Part shown: positions 50,905 through 61,400 of the stretch, one piece after another
Numbering within the stretch: position 1 is the first letter of the stretch
How the letters are laid out: each line of letters opens with the position of its first letter
Origin: a virus
DNA: 64,000 nucleotides
Strand: one strand, 5' to 3'
Virus record (IMG/VR): IMGVR_UViG_3300033145_003233
Span: 483,944-547,943 of that record
The notes under the pieces: model-generated
Told to the model about the DNA's origin: nothing
Database searches by the model: none
Seen by the model: the letters and a program-made list of their open reading frames with translations, nothing else
Position numbers and translations under genes: made by a program

Positions 50905-52551
50905 CTAATTCTTTTTAATCCCTAATTTTTCTTGAATAGCTATATAAACTGCTTCATAAGCTGTTATTTTTCCGTCCCCGACCATCTTAATAATAAAGGT
51001 TTCTTTTTCAGAGTTGGTTAAATCTACTTCAGTAAATACAAAGAATTGACCATGAACTGATTCTTCACTTGAACTACTTGAACTACTTAGGCTTGAACTA
51101 CTTGAGCTAGAGCTACTTAAACTTGAACTACTTAGGCTAGAACTGCTTGAGCTAGAGCTACTTAGACTTGAGCTGCTTGAGCTACTTAGACTTGAGCTAC
51201 TTAGGCTAGAGCTACTTGAGCTAGAGCTACTCTGACTTGAACTTGAACTTGAACTTGAACTTGAGCTTGAGCTTGAACTCGAACTAGGTAATAGAGGCAA
51301 ACAACCAGACAATTCTTCTGTTCCACATTCAATTGATGGATCTTGACAATTATAAAGACCTATAACTTCAGTACTGGTTAACGCTCTATTAAATAATATT
51401 ACATTATCAATTCTGCCATCAAATGTTTGATATGTATCCACCATGTCCCCAATACCCATTGCCGCCCCAGAATCAGCTAACCCTCCAGGGTTGCCAGCTG
51501 AAACATCATAAGGACTACCTGCTACTGTATTAATATATATTTTACTATTTGTTCCATCATATGTAGCTACAACATGATACCAGTCTCCTGTATTGTCAGC
51601 AGGAAAATCAAATTTAGCAGCTTCAAGATAATTAACCCATACATAATTATCTGTCACCCAAAATCTAACTTGATTAGGACTTGTTGCATTTGTCCAATAA
51701 ACAACCCACCCATTCTGCCAATTAGCATCTATTTTTGAAATCATTATCGGTTCAGATGTTAATGTATCTGCATTTATCCAAAAAGAAACGGACATAGCAG
51801 CAGTTAATTCTATAGAGTGATGAGTTCCTACATTTATGTGCTCTAAATTCCCAGGATTAAAATCTACTGCATTGCCAGTAACACCGGCAGCATATGTTTC
51901 AACAGTACCAGTTCCAGCATATTCACCATTATTACTAGGATTAATTGAATCTGTTAAGTCGTCATTAAATTTCCACTGAGCAACTGCTGCATTAATAACA
52001 TCCCAGGAACCGAACTCACAACCAGCCGATTCCCATGTTCCATTTTTAGCTATTGTAGCCCAATCTCCATTCTCGTCAGAAATTAATGTGATACAAGAAC
52101 CTATAGTAGAAGATGTCTTATACGCTCCAGTAACTACCCCACTATCATCCCTAATAGTAGAATTGGCCCCAGGGTCAATCCTAAATTCTTCTGACTCCTG
52201 AACTTCAAATGTAAAAACTATTCCTTCCGAAGCTGCTTTTGGCAAAGATAATATTATCAAATCATTTGCCCCAAGATTACTATGTACACTCCCTGATTCT
52301 TCTTCAGTTAGAATATCATTATTAGTATGGAATTCGATTCTTTCCCCCTCCTGATAAGATGGGCTTCCTACAATAAGTTGTTCTAACGTATATGTTCCAA
52401 CCACAGCATCTTTAAAAGTTAAATTAGAAGCTTTACCTTCCCATATTTGGGTATTGATATCATCAAAATATATATTATTTGGACCTTTAACATATAGATC
52501 TTCCGCGACTATTAAATCCCCGTATGTAGTTGTGGTTCTTAATTTAGCCAT
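50905..52551 (-). CDS. Fibre-head + LamG + poly-Ser + cap adhesin (548 aa)
   Basis: Start ATG 52551 (M-A-K-L-R-T-T-T-T-Y-G-D), overlapping the stop of the upstream gene as TAATG. Order: fibre-head domain (~190 residues), LamG domain (W-K-F-N-D-D-L-T-D-S-I-N to D-N-V-I-L-F-N-R-A-L), ~90-residue poly-Ser stalk with Leu spacers, and the complete cap (V-H-G-Q-F-F-V-F-T-E-V-D-L-T-N-S-E-K-E to I-K-K-N). This is the most complete member of the series. LamG domains bind carbohydrate, so it is probably a receptor-binding fibre. Confidence 0.87.
   Translation of the reverse strand: MAKLRTTTTYGDLIVAEDLYVKGPNNIYFDDINTQIWEGKASNLTFKDAVVGTYTLEQLIVGSPSYQEGERIEFHTNNDILTEEESGSVHSNLGANDLIILSLPKAASEGIVFTFEVQESEEFRIDPGANSTIRDDSGVVTGAYKTSSTIGSCITLISDENGDWATIAKNGTWESAGCEFGSWDVINAAVAQWKFNDDLTDSINPSNNGEYAGTGTVETYAAGVTGNAVDFNPGNLEHINVGTHHSIELTAAMSVSFWINADTLTSEPIMISKIDANWQNGWVVYWTNATSPNQVRFWVTDNYVWVNYLEAAKFDFPADNTGDWYHVVATYDGTNSKIYINTVAGSPYDVSAGNPGGLADSGAAMGIGDMVDTYQTFDGRIDNVILFNRALTSTEVIGLYNCQDPSIECGTEELSGCLPLLPSSSSSSSSSSSSSSSSSQSSSSSSSSSLSSSSLSSSSSSSLSSSSSSSSSLSSSSLSSSSSSSSSLSSSSSSSEESVHGQFFVFTEVDLTNSEKETFIIKMVGDGKITAYEAVYIAIQEKLGIKKN
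50915..51029 (-). repeat. 115-bp exact repeat (copy 2), in-frame cap
   Basis: Identical to 49012-49126. Here it codes, in frame, for the C-terminal cap of the 548-aa adhesin. Confidence 0.92.
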
Positions 52552-53312
52552 TATAGCTGTTCTTTTATCTCTCCAAAAACGTACCAATTATCTAAATTTA
52601 ATTGCATATTTGTCATAGAGGCTGCGTCAGTATCGAACATTTTTGATAGCACTCCTATTTCTGGAAGAGGAGATTCAATATGAACATAAGCATCTCCTTG
52701 AATAACACCATGATTAAGACCCTTTTTATCACTAGCATCTACAGTAAAAGGCCACCAAGAAATTAGATTATCATATGTAGAAAGATCTGATACCTGATTA
52801 TTATTAGGGTTCCTGCCTAAATCATAAATCTCTTGAATGTCTGATTGCGTTAAATACTCATCAAAAAACATTACATCAGAAAAATTCCCTTCAAAATCAG
52901 AAGATAAAACAGTCGATACACCCATAACTACAGGGTCAGAAGAACCATCTGAAGCTAATGCACTTAAAGCACCTGAATTATTTGCAACCCCAGCATCAAT
53001 ATATAGATATGCAGTATCATCACTAGTATCAAAAGCTACTGCAACAAAGGTCCAAATGTTAGTAGGTATAATATCTACAGAATCTATAAGGCCTACATGA
53101 GAAGCTACTCTAAGCTTGTTTGACGAATTAATAATAATAAAACGAAAATGAGATATACCACTATCTCCATAATCTAAAATACAACTGTTTTTAGTGGAAT
53201 TCCAGTATACCCAAGCACAAACTGTCCTTGATGCGTTCCCCGAAACACCTGTATAACTAGTACTAATATAATCATCTGAACCCTGTAAAACCAAATATCC
53301 ACTATTACTCAT
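52551..53312 (-). CDS. LamG adhesin without stalk (253 aa)
   Basis: MSNSGYLVLQGSDDY matches the N-terminus of the 579-aa paralogue. One LamG domain ('R-T-V-C-A-W-V-Y-W-N', 'D-T-A-Y-L-Y-I-D-A-G', 'S-D-V-M-F-F-D-E-Y-L') is followed by W-W-P-F-T-V-D-A-S and a short unique end with no stalk. Coupled to the downstream gene by TAATG. Confidence 0.85.
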   Translation of the reverse strand: MSNSGYLVLQGSDDYISTSYTGVSGNASRTVCAWVYWNSTKNSCILDYGDSGISHFRFIIINSSNKLRVASHVGLIDSVDIIPTNIWTFVAVAFDTSDDTAYLYIDAGVANNSGALSALASDGSSDPVVMGVSTVLSSDFEGNFSDVMFFDEYLTQSDIQEIYDLGRNPNNNQVSDLSTYDNLISWWPFTVDASDKKGLNHGVIQGDAYVHIESPLPEIGVLSKMFDTDAASMTNMQLNLDNWYVFGEIKEQL

Positions 53313-53324
53313 TATTTTTCCTAT

Positions 53325-54008
53325 TTAAACCAATTTTTTATTATATATTCTAAAATCAAACATCAAACCATTAAAAGCAGTTAAAGCAGAACTATCAGGA
53401 TTATCTCCTATCCTATTAACATCTATATCTCCAGCAAGCACAACTTCTCCAACATGAACAGCATCTAAATAAAATTGAAAAACATTATTGCTAGTATGTG
53501 TAATAACAAAATTAAACCATTTATTAACAGGACAAGAATCTGTTAAATTCACCGCCTCATTACTAGCTGTAGTAGTATAAATAGCTAACTGAGCAGGACT
53601 TTTGAAACTTATTGCTCCACTAGGACTAGTTATAGTGTGATCATCTTGATTACCAGCTATACCATCATCGCCATATGATATTTTGTATCCCCAAAATGAC
53701 CAAGACCATTCTGCCCCATCATTACACTCAACAATAGAATCTAAATTAATTTTATCATTATTATAATTAGTAAAATCATAACACCCTCTATCTCTTGGAG
53801 CAGTATAATTCAACATGAGATCAGCACTAGGAGATGTCACTGTCCCATGATTCATATTGCCGCTTAAATCTCTAGCATGGCCGTCCATAGGCCAATATCC
53901 TATTAGTGCATCTGTAGGACCAACCTCAGAAAAAGAATCGCTGTATATATTCCCCTGTTTATCAATATAATTATTTTTGTCAGAAGCTAAATGTTCTCTT
54001 AACACCAT
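53325..54008 (-). CDS. LamG domain protein (227 aa)
   Basis: A short leader (M-V-L-R-E-H-L-A-S-D-K-N) is followed by one LamG domain: 'G-Y-W-P-M-D-G-H-A-R-D-L-S-G', a Ca-binding-like 'D-D-G-I-A-G-N-Q-D', 'N-V-F-Q-F-Y-L-D-A-V' and 'M-F-D-F-R-I-Y-N-K-K-L'. Overlaps the upstream gene by 10 bases. The repeated LamG genes in this block probably arose by tandem duplication. Confidence 0.83.
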   Translation of the reverse strand: MVLREHLASDKNNYIDKQGNIYSDSFSEVGPTDALIGYWPMDGHARDLSGNMNHGTVTSPSADLMLNYTAPRDRGCYDFTNYNNDKINLDSIVECNDGAEWSWSFWGYKISYGDDGIAGNQDDHTITSPSGAISFKSPAQLAIYTTTASNEAVNLTDSCPVNKWFNFVITHTSNNVFQFYLDAVHVGEVVLAGDIDVNRIGDNPDSSALTAFNGLMFDFRIYNKKLV

Positions 54009-55309
54009 AAATTCCCATTTTTATCTAAAGCTGCACTTGTTTTATATAATCTTAATACTTCATCAGCGGAGAATACCTTATTGTAAAGTCTCATATCTGT
54101 TATGTGACCAACATAATCTCTTCCTCCGACTCCAGCTTCTCCCACTGTTATCCCAGATTGCACGTCCATATCTCCACCAGATAAAAGAGTTTTCTGTTCT
54201 TGATTACCATCTATATAAACAATACCATAACTTCCATCATAAGTACAACAAATATGATGCCATACGTCATCAACAATAGAAAATGTAGCATCAGTGTACT
54301 CAACACTTTCGATGTCAACTCCCCATCTTACTGTGGTATTATTTATATGAATACCATAAGAAGATGAAAACGATGAAGAAATGTCCCCATGAAAAACAGT
54401 GTCCGTTCCAGTAATAGAATTTGCTACCTTAATCCAGATACTAATAGTTATCTTATCAACAAAAACAACTGGAAAATCAGTTGAATTAATCTCAATTTTA
54501 ACAGCATCAGCACCCGTAGGAAAATAATAAGAACCAACTCCTTTCCCAGTATCTGATGACCATGTTAATGCATCAGCGCCTATAATAGCATGATGTCCAT
54601 AATCACTACTATCTACAACAACTTCTCCAGTAGCCGTTCTATCTAAATCACATTTCCAATGCAATACTTTTGCTTCTGCTAAATTTTGTATCTCTTGAAG
54701 AGATAATTTATGATCATAAATCCTAACATCATTTATAAGACCTTCAAAACTATTATCAACAGTAGGGCCAGGATAATCTAATTCCCCCCCTATCCCCATA
54801 AAATTACTACTTTCCACATCTGAATTCATCTCCGTATCTTTGCCCAACCCATCAAACTCTCCATCTACATATCCCACAACCTTATCCGTTATAACATCAT
54901 ATATATAACAAACATGATACCATCTATTAAAACTTATAACATGCTCCCCAGTAACTGTTATATTATTGCTATGACCCAATCTCATTCTTTTTATGCTGGA
55001 AACAGTAGCAATGCGCCATAATCTCTGCTGCCATCCGCTTTCATCTCCCTTATTTATAGATACTATTTCTGCCCCACCGACATCAGGAATATTGGTTAGA
55101 TATATCCATGCGCACATAGTATAAGATTTTCCAACAAGATATGGAATGACATCATTTATAGAGACATAAGATCCAGAACCATCAAAGGAACCAGCTTGTC
55201 CTATTATGCCTCCAGTGTCCCATGTAACATCTGTATTTATTCCATGAGCACCATTTATAGAGCTATCATTAACATCCCCATTTAATTTCCACCATCCGAC
55301 AAGAGACAT
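53999..55309 (-). CDS. Double LamG adhesin (436 aa)
   Basis: Start ATG 55309 (M-S-L-V-G-W-W-K-L-N-G-D) after GGGGAG. Two LamG domains (~210 residues each): 'V-G-W-W-K-L-N-G-D-V-N-D-S' and later 'H-W-K-C-D-L-D-R-T', each with the 'V-R-I-Y-D-H-K-L' or 'M-R-L-Y-N-K-V-F' end motif. Ends with D-K-N-G-N-L-W-C. Carbohydrate-binding, probably tail-fibre-linked. Confidence 0.85.
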   Translation of the reverse strand: MSLVGWWKLNGDVNDSSINGAHGINTDVTWDTGGIIGQAGSFDGSGSYVSINDVIPYLVGKSYTMCAWIYLTNIPDVGGAEIVSINKGDESGWQQRLWRIATVSSIKRMRLGHSNNITVTGEHVISFNRWYHVCYIYDVITDKVVGYVDGEFDGLGKDTEMNSDVESSNFMGIGGELDYPGPTVDNSFEGLINDVRIYDHKLSLQEIQNLAEAKVLHWKCDLDRTATGEVVVDSSDYGHHAIIGADALTWSSDTGKGVGSYYFPTGADAVKIEINSTDFPVVFVDKITISIWIKVANSITGTDTVFHGDISSSFSSSYGIHINNTTVRWGVDIESVEYTDATFSIVDDVWHHICCTYDGSYGIVYIDGNQEQKTLLSGGDMDVQSGITVGEAGVGGRDYVGHITDMRLYNKVFSADEVLRLYKTSAALDKNGNLWC

Positions 55310-55370
55310 ATTTCTCCCCAAAAAAAAGATTCTATACTATTTATTTTCCACTTTAACAACATAAAAACCT

Positions 55371-57692
55371 CTATTCAGATAATAGACTATATGTTAATAT
55401 TTTATCTTCATGCTCTCTTTCATTATAATGCAATCTTATTAACCAATTAATACACTTCTTATCTAAAGCCTTTGCCCACTGATTATGACCTATTTTTGTT
55501 GAATAAATAATTTTATTATTGTCTCTATTAATAAATTCAACTAAATATTTTTCCCATGGATTACCTCCCTTTAATTTAACATAAGGACCATCCCGAAGAA
55601 CACAATTCCAGAATATAGGACGATTAAAAAACTTTATACCATTTTTTTCTTTATAATTTATTATTTTATTAGCGTCACTAAGAATATTAGCTGTCATTTC
55701 ATCTTCATAATATTCTTTTATAGTTTCTTGGGTTTTTTTATTTTTTTCTACATCAGCATAAACAACATCTATATCTAACTCAATAAAACTCCCAGTCAAA
55801 TACCCTACATCTTCCATATAACTATCTGTATGAGCGCTTAAACTCAGATGCCCTAATATCTCATATATTTTTCTACCAACTATTGGAGCAAGATTGGCAC
55901 ATATCCTCTTTCTTTCCCCATCTTTCTCAGAATAAACAACCGGAGCAATAATTGATAAAGTATCTGCTTGGGATTTTATGATAGAATCCCATCCTTTAGT
56001 TTTAATACTAAAATCACCACCATAACAAAGAATAAAATCTCCTTCACTAATAGCCGCTAATTCATTCTGATATTTGAATAAACCCTGATAGCCAAATCTA
56101 GGACCAGTAATAATATTAATGCTAAGCTCATTAATAATTGGATTAGAATTCAACTTATCAATAGTTTCGACATCATCTTCATCCAACCGAATAAAAGCCT
56201 CTACTTCATCTGGATTGTCGGCAAGAGAAAATAAATTATTTAAACTACTTAGCAGATTGTCCACACCATCTATCCCCCTGTGAGGAATAATAGCTGAAAA
56301 TTTCTTTTTATTTTTACCTATTATTTTATCTATTCTTTCAATAACCATATCTGGAGTGATTGTAGTTGTACATTCAAAATCTTTTTTATGAGGGCACCAA
56401 TACCAATCTCCTCTATCAAAAATAATATCTTCATCATTCATACAACCATTACACACATCTGAATTATGTATTCTCTCCACCCCAGATTCAAATTCATTAA
56501 AAGGAGTAGTACATCCTGAAATTAAAATTGTAGGAGTCCCGATAGCCCAGGATAACCACGACAATCCAGAGCTAATTCCTATAAACATATCAGCATATTT
56601 TAAATCAATAATTCTATCTTCAATAGAAATAGGCCCTGTTTTATTTATAATCCCATCAGGAGGAACATTGCCCATATATAATCCCTCTTCCTTAGAAATA
56701 AAAACAACTTCATATCCTTTCTTATTTAAATAATCTATCACTTTTTGCCACCCATCGGGATAATTCCAATATTTACACTGTGCGGTAGCATGTATCCCTA
56801 TGCATACATATTTGTCCTTAATATTTCTTGGCTTACTAGGAATTGTTATTTTTGACCGGATTTCCTTATATTCTAATCCCAATATATCAGAGGCTATCTT
56901 AGGAATAGGGGTTCTTCTCCAATCTTCTTTATTCCTATCAAGATCATTATCCCAACAACCTATTGTATATTGAGCATATAGGTTTTGGACGGGGGAATCT
57001 GGGTCAATAAATTCTATTTCAGGATATTGATCTTCAAATAATTTATTCCAAAATGTTGATAATATCACATGGCATTCATGTTTCTTTCTAAATTCCTCAA
57101 CCTGAGGAAGCCACCCTATATTATCTCCTAGAGATTTACTATCAAAACTGATCAGGACTCTTTTGTTGCTTAAATTAAATTTATGTTCAAATATAGTTGT
57201 GTCATATGTACTTATGCTTAGTAGCCATTCAGTAAAATATTTTCTATTCGGCCGTGCCCAATGATTCGGCATTAATAAATCACTGTATAGAATAGAACCA
57301 TCTGCCGCATCCTTAAATTCAAATTTATAAAGCTTCTGATCTTCACTCTTTAATTCCATATATGCCCCATTAATGAAATTAAATATAACTTTTATATCCC
57401 CATCACCAACAGTAGACTTGGTTATTTTGGGTGTATCATCATAATCTCCTAATAAATCATCATCATCTCTTTCTATATCATAACTAATATAACAATCATT
57501 AACCACCTCTCCACATTCGATAAAACCATCTATATCAATCATCTCTGTTTTTAAGATGTCATTAAACTTACTAGCTATAAATAATTTACAATCATGTTCT
57601 TTTTTATATTCTACAGCTTGGATACACCATCTGAATACTTCTTCAAAATAATTAGATAGTAAATTTATTTGTACATTTTTCCCCTCATGCAT
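55371..57692 (-). CDS. TibC-like protein O-heptosyltransferase fused to a GT-A domain (773 aa)
   Basis: Residues ~100-460 match the bacterial autotransporter heptosyltransferase (TibC/AAH) layout: a beta-rich N-domain 'Y-M-E-L-K', then 'V-L-I-S-F-D-S-K-S-L-G-D-N-I-G-W-L-P', 'L-S-T-F-W-N-K-L-F', 'I-G-I-H-A-T-A-Q-C-K-Y-W-N', and 'G-I-S-S-G-L-S-W-L-S-W-A'. Four Cys at 414, 417, 433 and 441 (C-N-G-C ... W-C-P-H ... E-C-T) reproduce the iron-finger motif of that family. Residues ~465-640 are a GT2-like domain (S-A-I-I-P-H-R-G, R-L-D-E-D-D). The C-terminal ~60 residues repeat the N-domain pattern. TibC adds heptose to Ser of autotransporters; the adjacent poly-Ser fibres are obvious candidate substrates. 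Confidence 0.82.
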   Translation of the reverse strand: MHEGKNVQINLLSNYFEEVFRWCIQAVEYKKEHDCKLFIASKFNDILKTEMIDIDGFIECGEVVNDCYISYDIERDDDDLLGDYDDTPKITKSTVGDGDIKVIFNFINGAYMELKSEDQKLYKFEFKDAADGSILYSDLLMPNHWARPNRKYFTEWLLSISTYDTTIFEHKFNLSNKRVLISFDSKSLGDNIGWLPQVEEFRKKHECHVILSTFWNKLFEDQYPEIEFIDPDSPVQNLYAQYTIGCWDNDLDRNKEDWRRTPIPKIASDILGLEYKEIRSKITIPSKPRNIKDKYVCIGIHATAQCKYWNYPDGWQKVIDYLNKKGYEVVFISKEEGLYMGNVPPDGIINKTGPISIEDRIIDLKYADMFIGISSGLSWLSWAIGTPTILISGCTTPFNEFESGVERIHNSDVCNGCMNDEDIIFDRGDWYWCPHKKDFECTTTITPDMVIERIDKIIGKNKKKFSAIIPHRGIDGVDNLLSSLNNLFSLADNPDEVEAFIRLDEDDVETIDKLNSNPIINELSINIITGPRFGYQGLFKYQNELAAISEGDFILCYGGDFSIKTKGWDSIIKSQADTLSIIAPVVYSEKDGERKRICANLAPIVGRKIYEILGHLSLSAHTDSYMEDVGYLTGSFIELDIDVVYADVEKNKKTQETIKEYYEDEMTANILSDANKIINYKEKNGIKFFNRPIFWNCVLRDGPYVKLKGGNPWEKYLVEFINRDNNKIIYSTKIGHNQWAKALDKKCINWLIRLHYNEREHEDKILTYSLLSE

Positions 57693-57695
57693 GCC

Positions 57696-58487
57696 TTATC
57701 TCCACATATACAACATTTGGATATGATTATTAGCCCCCAGGAATAAAGCATGGGTATGAAAACCTGAAGATAAAAATCTATTCAATAATTGATCTCTCCT
57801 ACTCTTATCAAAGTAAAACATAAAATTATGATATTCCATACATATTTTATTTATTTTCAAAAGATTATGATCAGAGATACCTTTAAAGATGTCTAATTCC
57901 GACCCTTCTGCATCAATCTTTAAGAAATCTATATGAGATTTAATATTATCTAAAAAATAATTGAGAGAAATACATCCGATAATTTGTGTCTCTCCTGTTT
58001 TTGTATTATTAGTATCATTATTTAAAATAGTATGCCCACCAGTATATTTATCTATATTTAAAAAACTCACTTTATTTTCATTAGAAAACCCAAAATTATA
58101 AACTTTTTGATTACTAGATTGATTTCTTTCCAGGCAATAAAAACTTTTTATCTCTGGCTCAAATGAGAATATTTCTCTTCCACCATTCATATAAGCATAC
58201 CTACTGAATATCCCAACATTAGCTCCTATATCAACAACAATATCTCCTTTTTCTACCTTGCATTGATTATAAGAATAATTTTCCTGCTCAAATATTTCTG
58301 CATATATGCAACAAACTGTTTCATAATCTTTTCGATTATCCCATACAAATCCCATGGATTCTTCATATAAATTCATTTTCTTCAAAAAACCATCATCTGA
58401 TACAATCACAAAATCATCATTAGATATAATTGGAGATGGATCTACCACCCTAGTATCTCTATAAACATTTTTTAATTCATCGTACAT
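57696..58487 (-). CDS. FkbM-family methyltransferase (263 aa)
   Basis: It has the SAM-binding motif V-V-D-I-G-A-N-V-G-I-F-S-R near residue 85, followed by 'F-S-F-E-P-E' and 'D-F-L-K-I-D-A-E-G-S-E-L-D-I-F-K', the FkbM signature (methylation of sugar or glycan hydroxyls). Coupled to the 1126-aa gene (stop overlaps start) and to the heptosyltransferase gene 4 bases further on. Probably methylates the sugar added to fibre proteins or the host surface. Confidence 0.88.
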   Translation of the reverse strand: MYDELKNVYRDTRVVDPSPIISNDDFVIVSDDGFLKKMNLYEESMGFVWDNRKDYETVCCIYAEIFEQENYSYNQCKVEKGDIVVDIGANVGIFSRYAYMNGGREIFSFEPEIKSFYCLERNQSSNQKVYNFGFSNENKVSFLNIDKYTGGHTILNNDTNNTKTGETQIIGCISLNYFLDNIKSHIDFLKIDAEGSELDIFKGISDHNLLKINKICMEYHNFMFYFDKSRRDQLLNRFLSSGFHTHALFLGANNHIQMLYMWR

Positions 58488-61400
58488 TATTTTTCTATTC
58501 CCAACAAAGACAATATTCTTTCAGCATCTTTCTCATTCTCTCCGGTTAGAAAATCAACATTTTCTTTTTCATCATATTTGCCGCAATAAGTTTCTAGATT
58601 ACGCATCAAAACAGGCATCTTCCAACCTAACGCCTCTTTTATAACAACTGGATTACACTCTACCTTAGAAGGAAACAAAAACAAATCCATAGACCCATAA
58701 AAGTTATCTACATCATTTCTTTCTCCCCATATAACACAATTAGAAGATTTATTTTTCATTAAGGGAGACCAATAATGTGCAAAATTACTAGCCTGATTAC
58801 CAACAAAATGAAACTTGATATTCTTATCTTTAAGTAAGAGAGCTATATTAAAAATTTCTTCCTGATTTTTACCAGGAGTAAACAATCCGACATGCAGAAC
58901 ATGGAGGTCACTTGGATTTAATCCTAATTTTTTTAAAGTATCTTCCCTAGAAAGCCTCTCTTTTAACTCTATGGGATATTCTATTACTTCCATAGGAACA
59001 TCAAAATTTTTATACTTTTTTAAATGCCAAGGACTAACAAATAAAAATTTATCTGGTATCCATCTTTTATGAATATCTGGATTAAAAGTAGAATTATGAG
59101 ATGTCTCATATATTGAATATTCTCTATACTCATCATATAACTCTCTACCCAACTCATCAGGAAAACCACTAAAATCAAACAACTCTGGAGCTTCTTCAAT
59201 ATGAACTATATCTGGATTAATTTTTTCTATTATATCTATTAATTTTAATCTATTTCTTACATGAGTTTCTTGATCTTCGTTCAAATTACCTAAAGTATAG
59301 AATTTATCTTCCCCCACCATCTCTATAATAGCATTTCTCTGCACTATAAATCCAGGACCATAAAAAGTGAATTCGACAACATAAATATTAAAATCATCTT
59401 TCATAAGTTCTATTGTTTTTCTTAAAAATTCCGGCATCCCCCCAGTTGAAAGATGTGGAGCAACAAATAAAATTTTTCTCCTATTATCGTTTTCTCCCGC
59501 ATCAATAATATCAAATTTATGTAACAGATCATTATCTTTAACCAAAGATTCTATATACTCTCTTTTCTCTCCACCTGATAAACTTTTTATTTTATCAGAT
59601 ATTATATCATCAGGGTTATTATTTACGACAGTATAAACTTCCTTTAATTTATTAATATTCTCCATAAAAGGAGATCTTGAATATGTTTTTGCTCTATCTC
59701 GAAGAAAATCTATTTCGGTATAAACGAGAAAAACCACATCAAAATCATGGATATATTCAAGAGAATCATTTCCTATCATAATTAATTTTTCAAAACTCCT
59801 CATCCGTTCAAGATGTTCCTTTGTTATATGAGAAAACTCATCACTCATATTCTCTTTAGTAGGTTGAGGATATCCCTCTCCTAAAGAATTATATCCATAC
59901 TCTAAAGTTCCTAAATCATCAATAATAACAAAATCTTTTAAATTATTATTTTCTGCAATAACTTTTCGTATGCATGATTTACCTGAGCTACTTTTCCCGA
60001 TAATAGCTATTTTATTATTCCTACTACAAACATCCAATATTTTTTCTTCTATATTTTTAATATCAACCGTATCTCTAGAACATCTAAAAAACGGTCTACT
60101 ATTAGAAACATCTCCCTTATAGACTATCTCTGTAAAATCTGTATAATCTAAAATATTTCTCATATATTTTTTATAATGTTGAGAATGATGGCCTTCAAAA
60201 TACATAACTTTTTTAGTTCTATTAGATGCTTTGGTTAGTCCCCCATACCTATTTTGTAATTCAATAGTATCTATAACAGAAAGATATAAAACAACATCAA
60301 AATCCGTCAATTGATGCCAGCACAAAGGGCTATCAATATCATCAATATAAAAATCAATATCTAAATTTAATTTTTCATTTAATTCAATAGCTTTTTTGAT
60401 AGCTGTTAAGTCATAATCAATTCCTACTACTTTTTCTGCCCCCCAATTTTTAGACTGAATTGACATTTGCCCCATATTACACCCTACATCCAAAACTGAA
60501 GCTCCGTCAAAATCAGCATTATTAAAATACTGCACCCTGGAAACAACAGAACGCCCCCCTTTGATATTTAAATCTGGTATTTCATGATATCCCGTAAACC
60601 AATTATCACGTTTTGTATAAGGTTGACAATGTTCGTCATTTTCAAAGATTGTACGGGAATAAACTAAATCCCCATCTTCCCCAAAAATTTCAAATATAAT
60701 ACCTTTTAGAGTATGTTTGAGTCTATTCGGCATAAACCAATAAGAGCTTCTGGGATGTAAAATAAATTTATCACTATAAAAATTAGTGTACTCTCCAATC
60801 CCCCTAAGAGCCACAAGATGTCTTTCTACTCCAAAATCAACAAGAGAATGAAAACTTACTTTGATGCGATCAGGATTCTCTAAAAACTCACATTTAATTT
60901 CCATTTTATCTCTAGCATCATAAAATTTTCTATTTCTTAAAATATCTCCAACCTTTTTTAAAACCTGATCTACATTAGGATGACACCCAAATTCGCTCTT
61001 ATTTTCTAAGCAACCTTTTAGTGGTGGTATGCCATGAATATTCCCATGTTCTTCTAACCCATATTTTATATTAGAGGCACAGAATAAATCACAATCCCCC
61101 AAAACATAATCATATTTATAATCTTGACTTCCTCCTCTGAAGGGAGATCTAAATTTAGGATTAATAGAACTGCCTAGCTGAATAATATTTGCATCAGTAG
61201 TGCCAGCCAAATGTAATATACCACTATCCATAACAACTACACATTCTGATTTATTTATAATATGCCAACACTGAGATAAATTAGTTTTATTTAACAGATT
61301 CAACCCAATAGAAATATTGATATCAAAAACAAATTTATCAGGATCATTTGATTTATGACAAAAATCCCTACCGATAGCAACCACAGCAATATTATTATCA

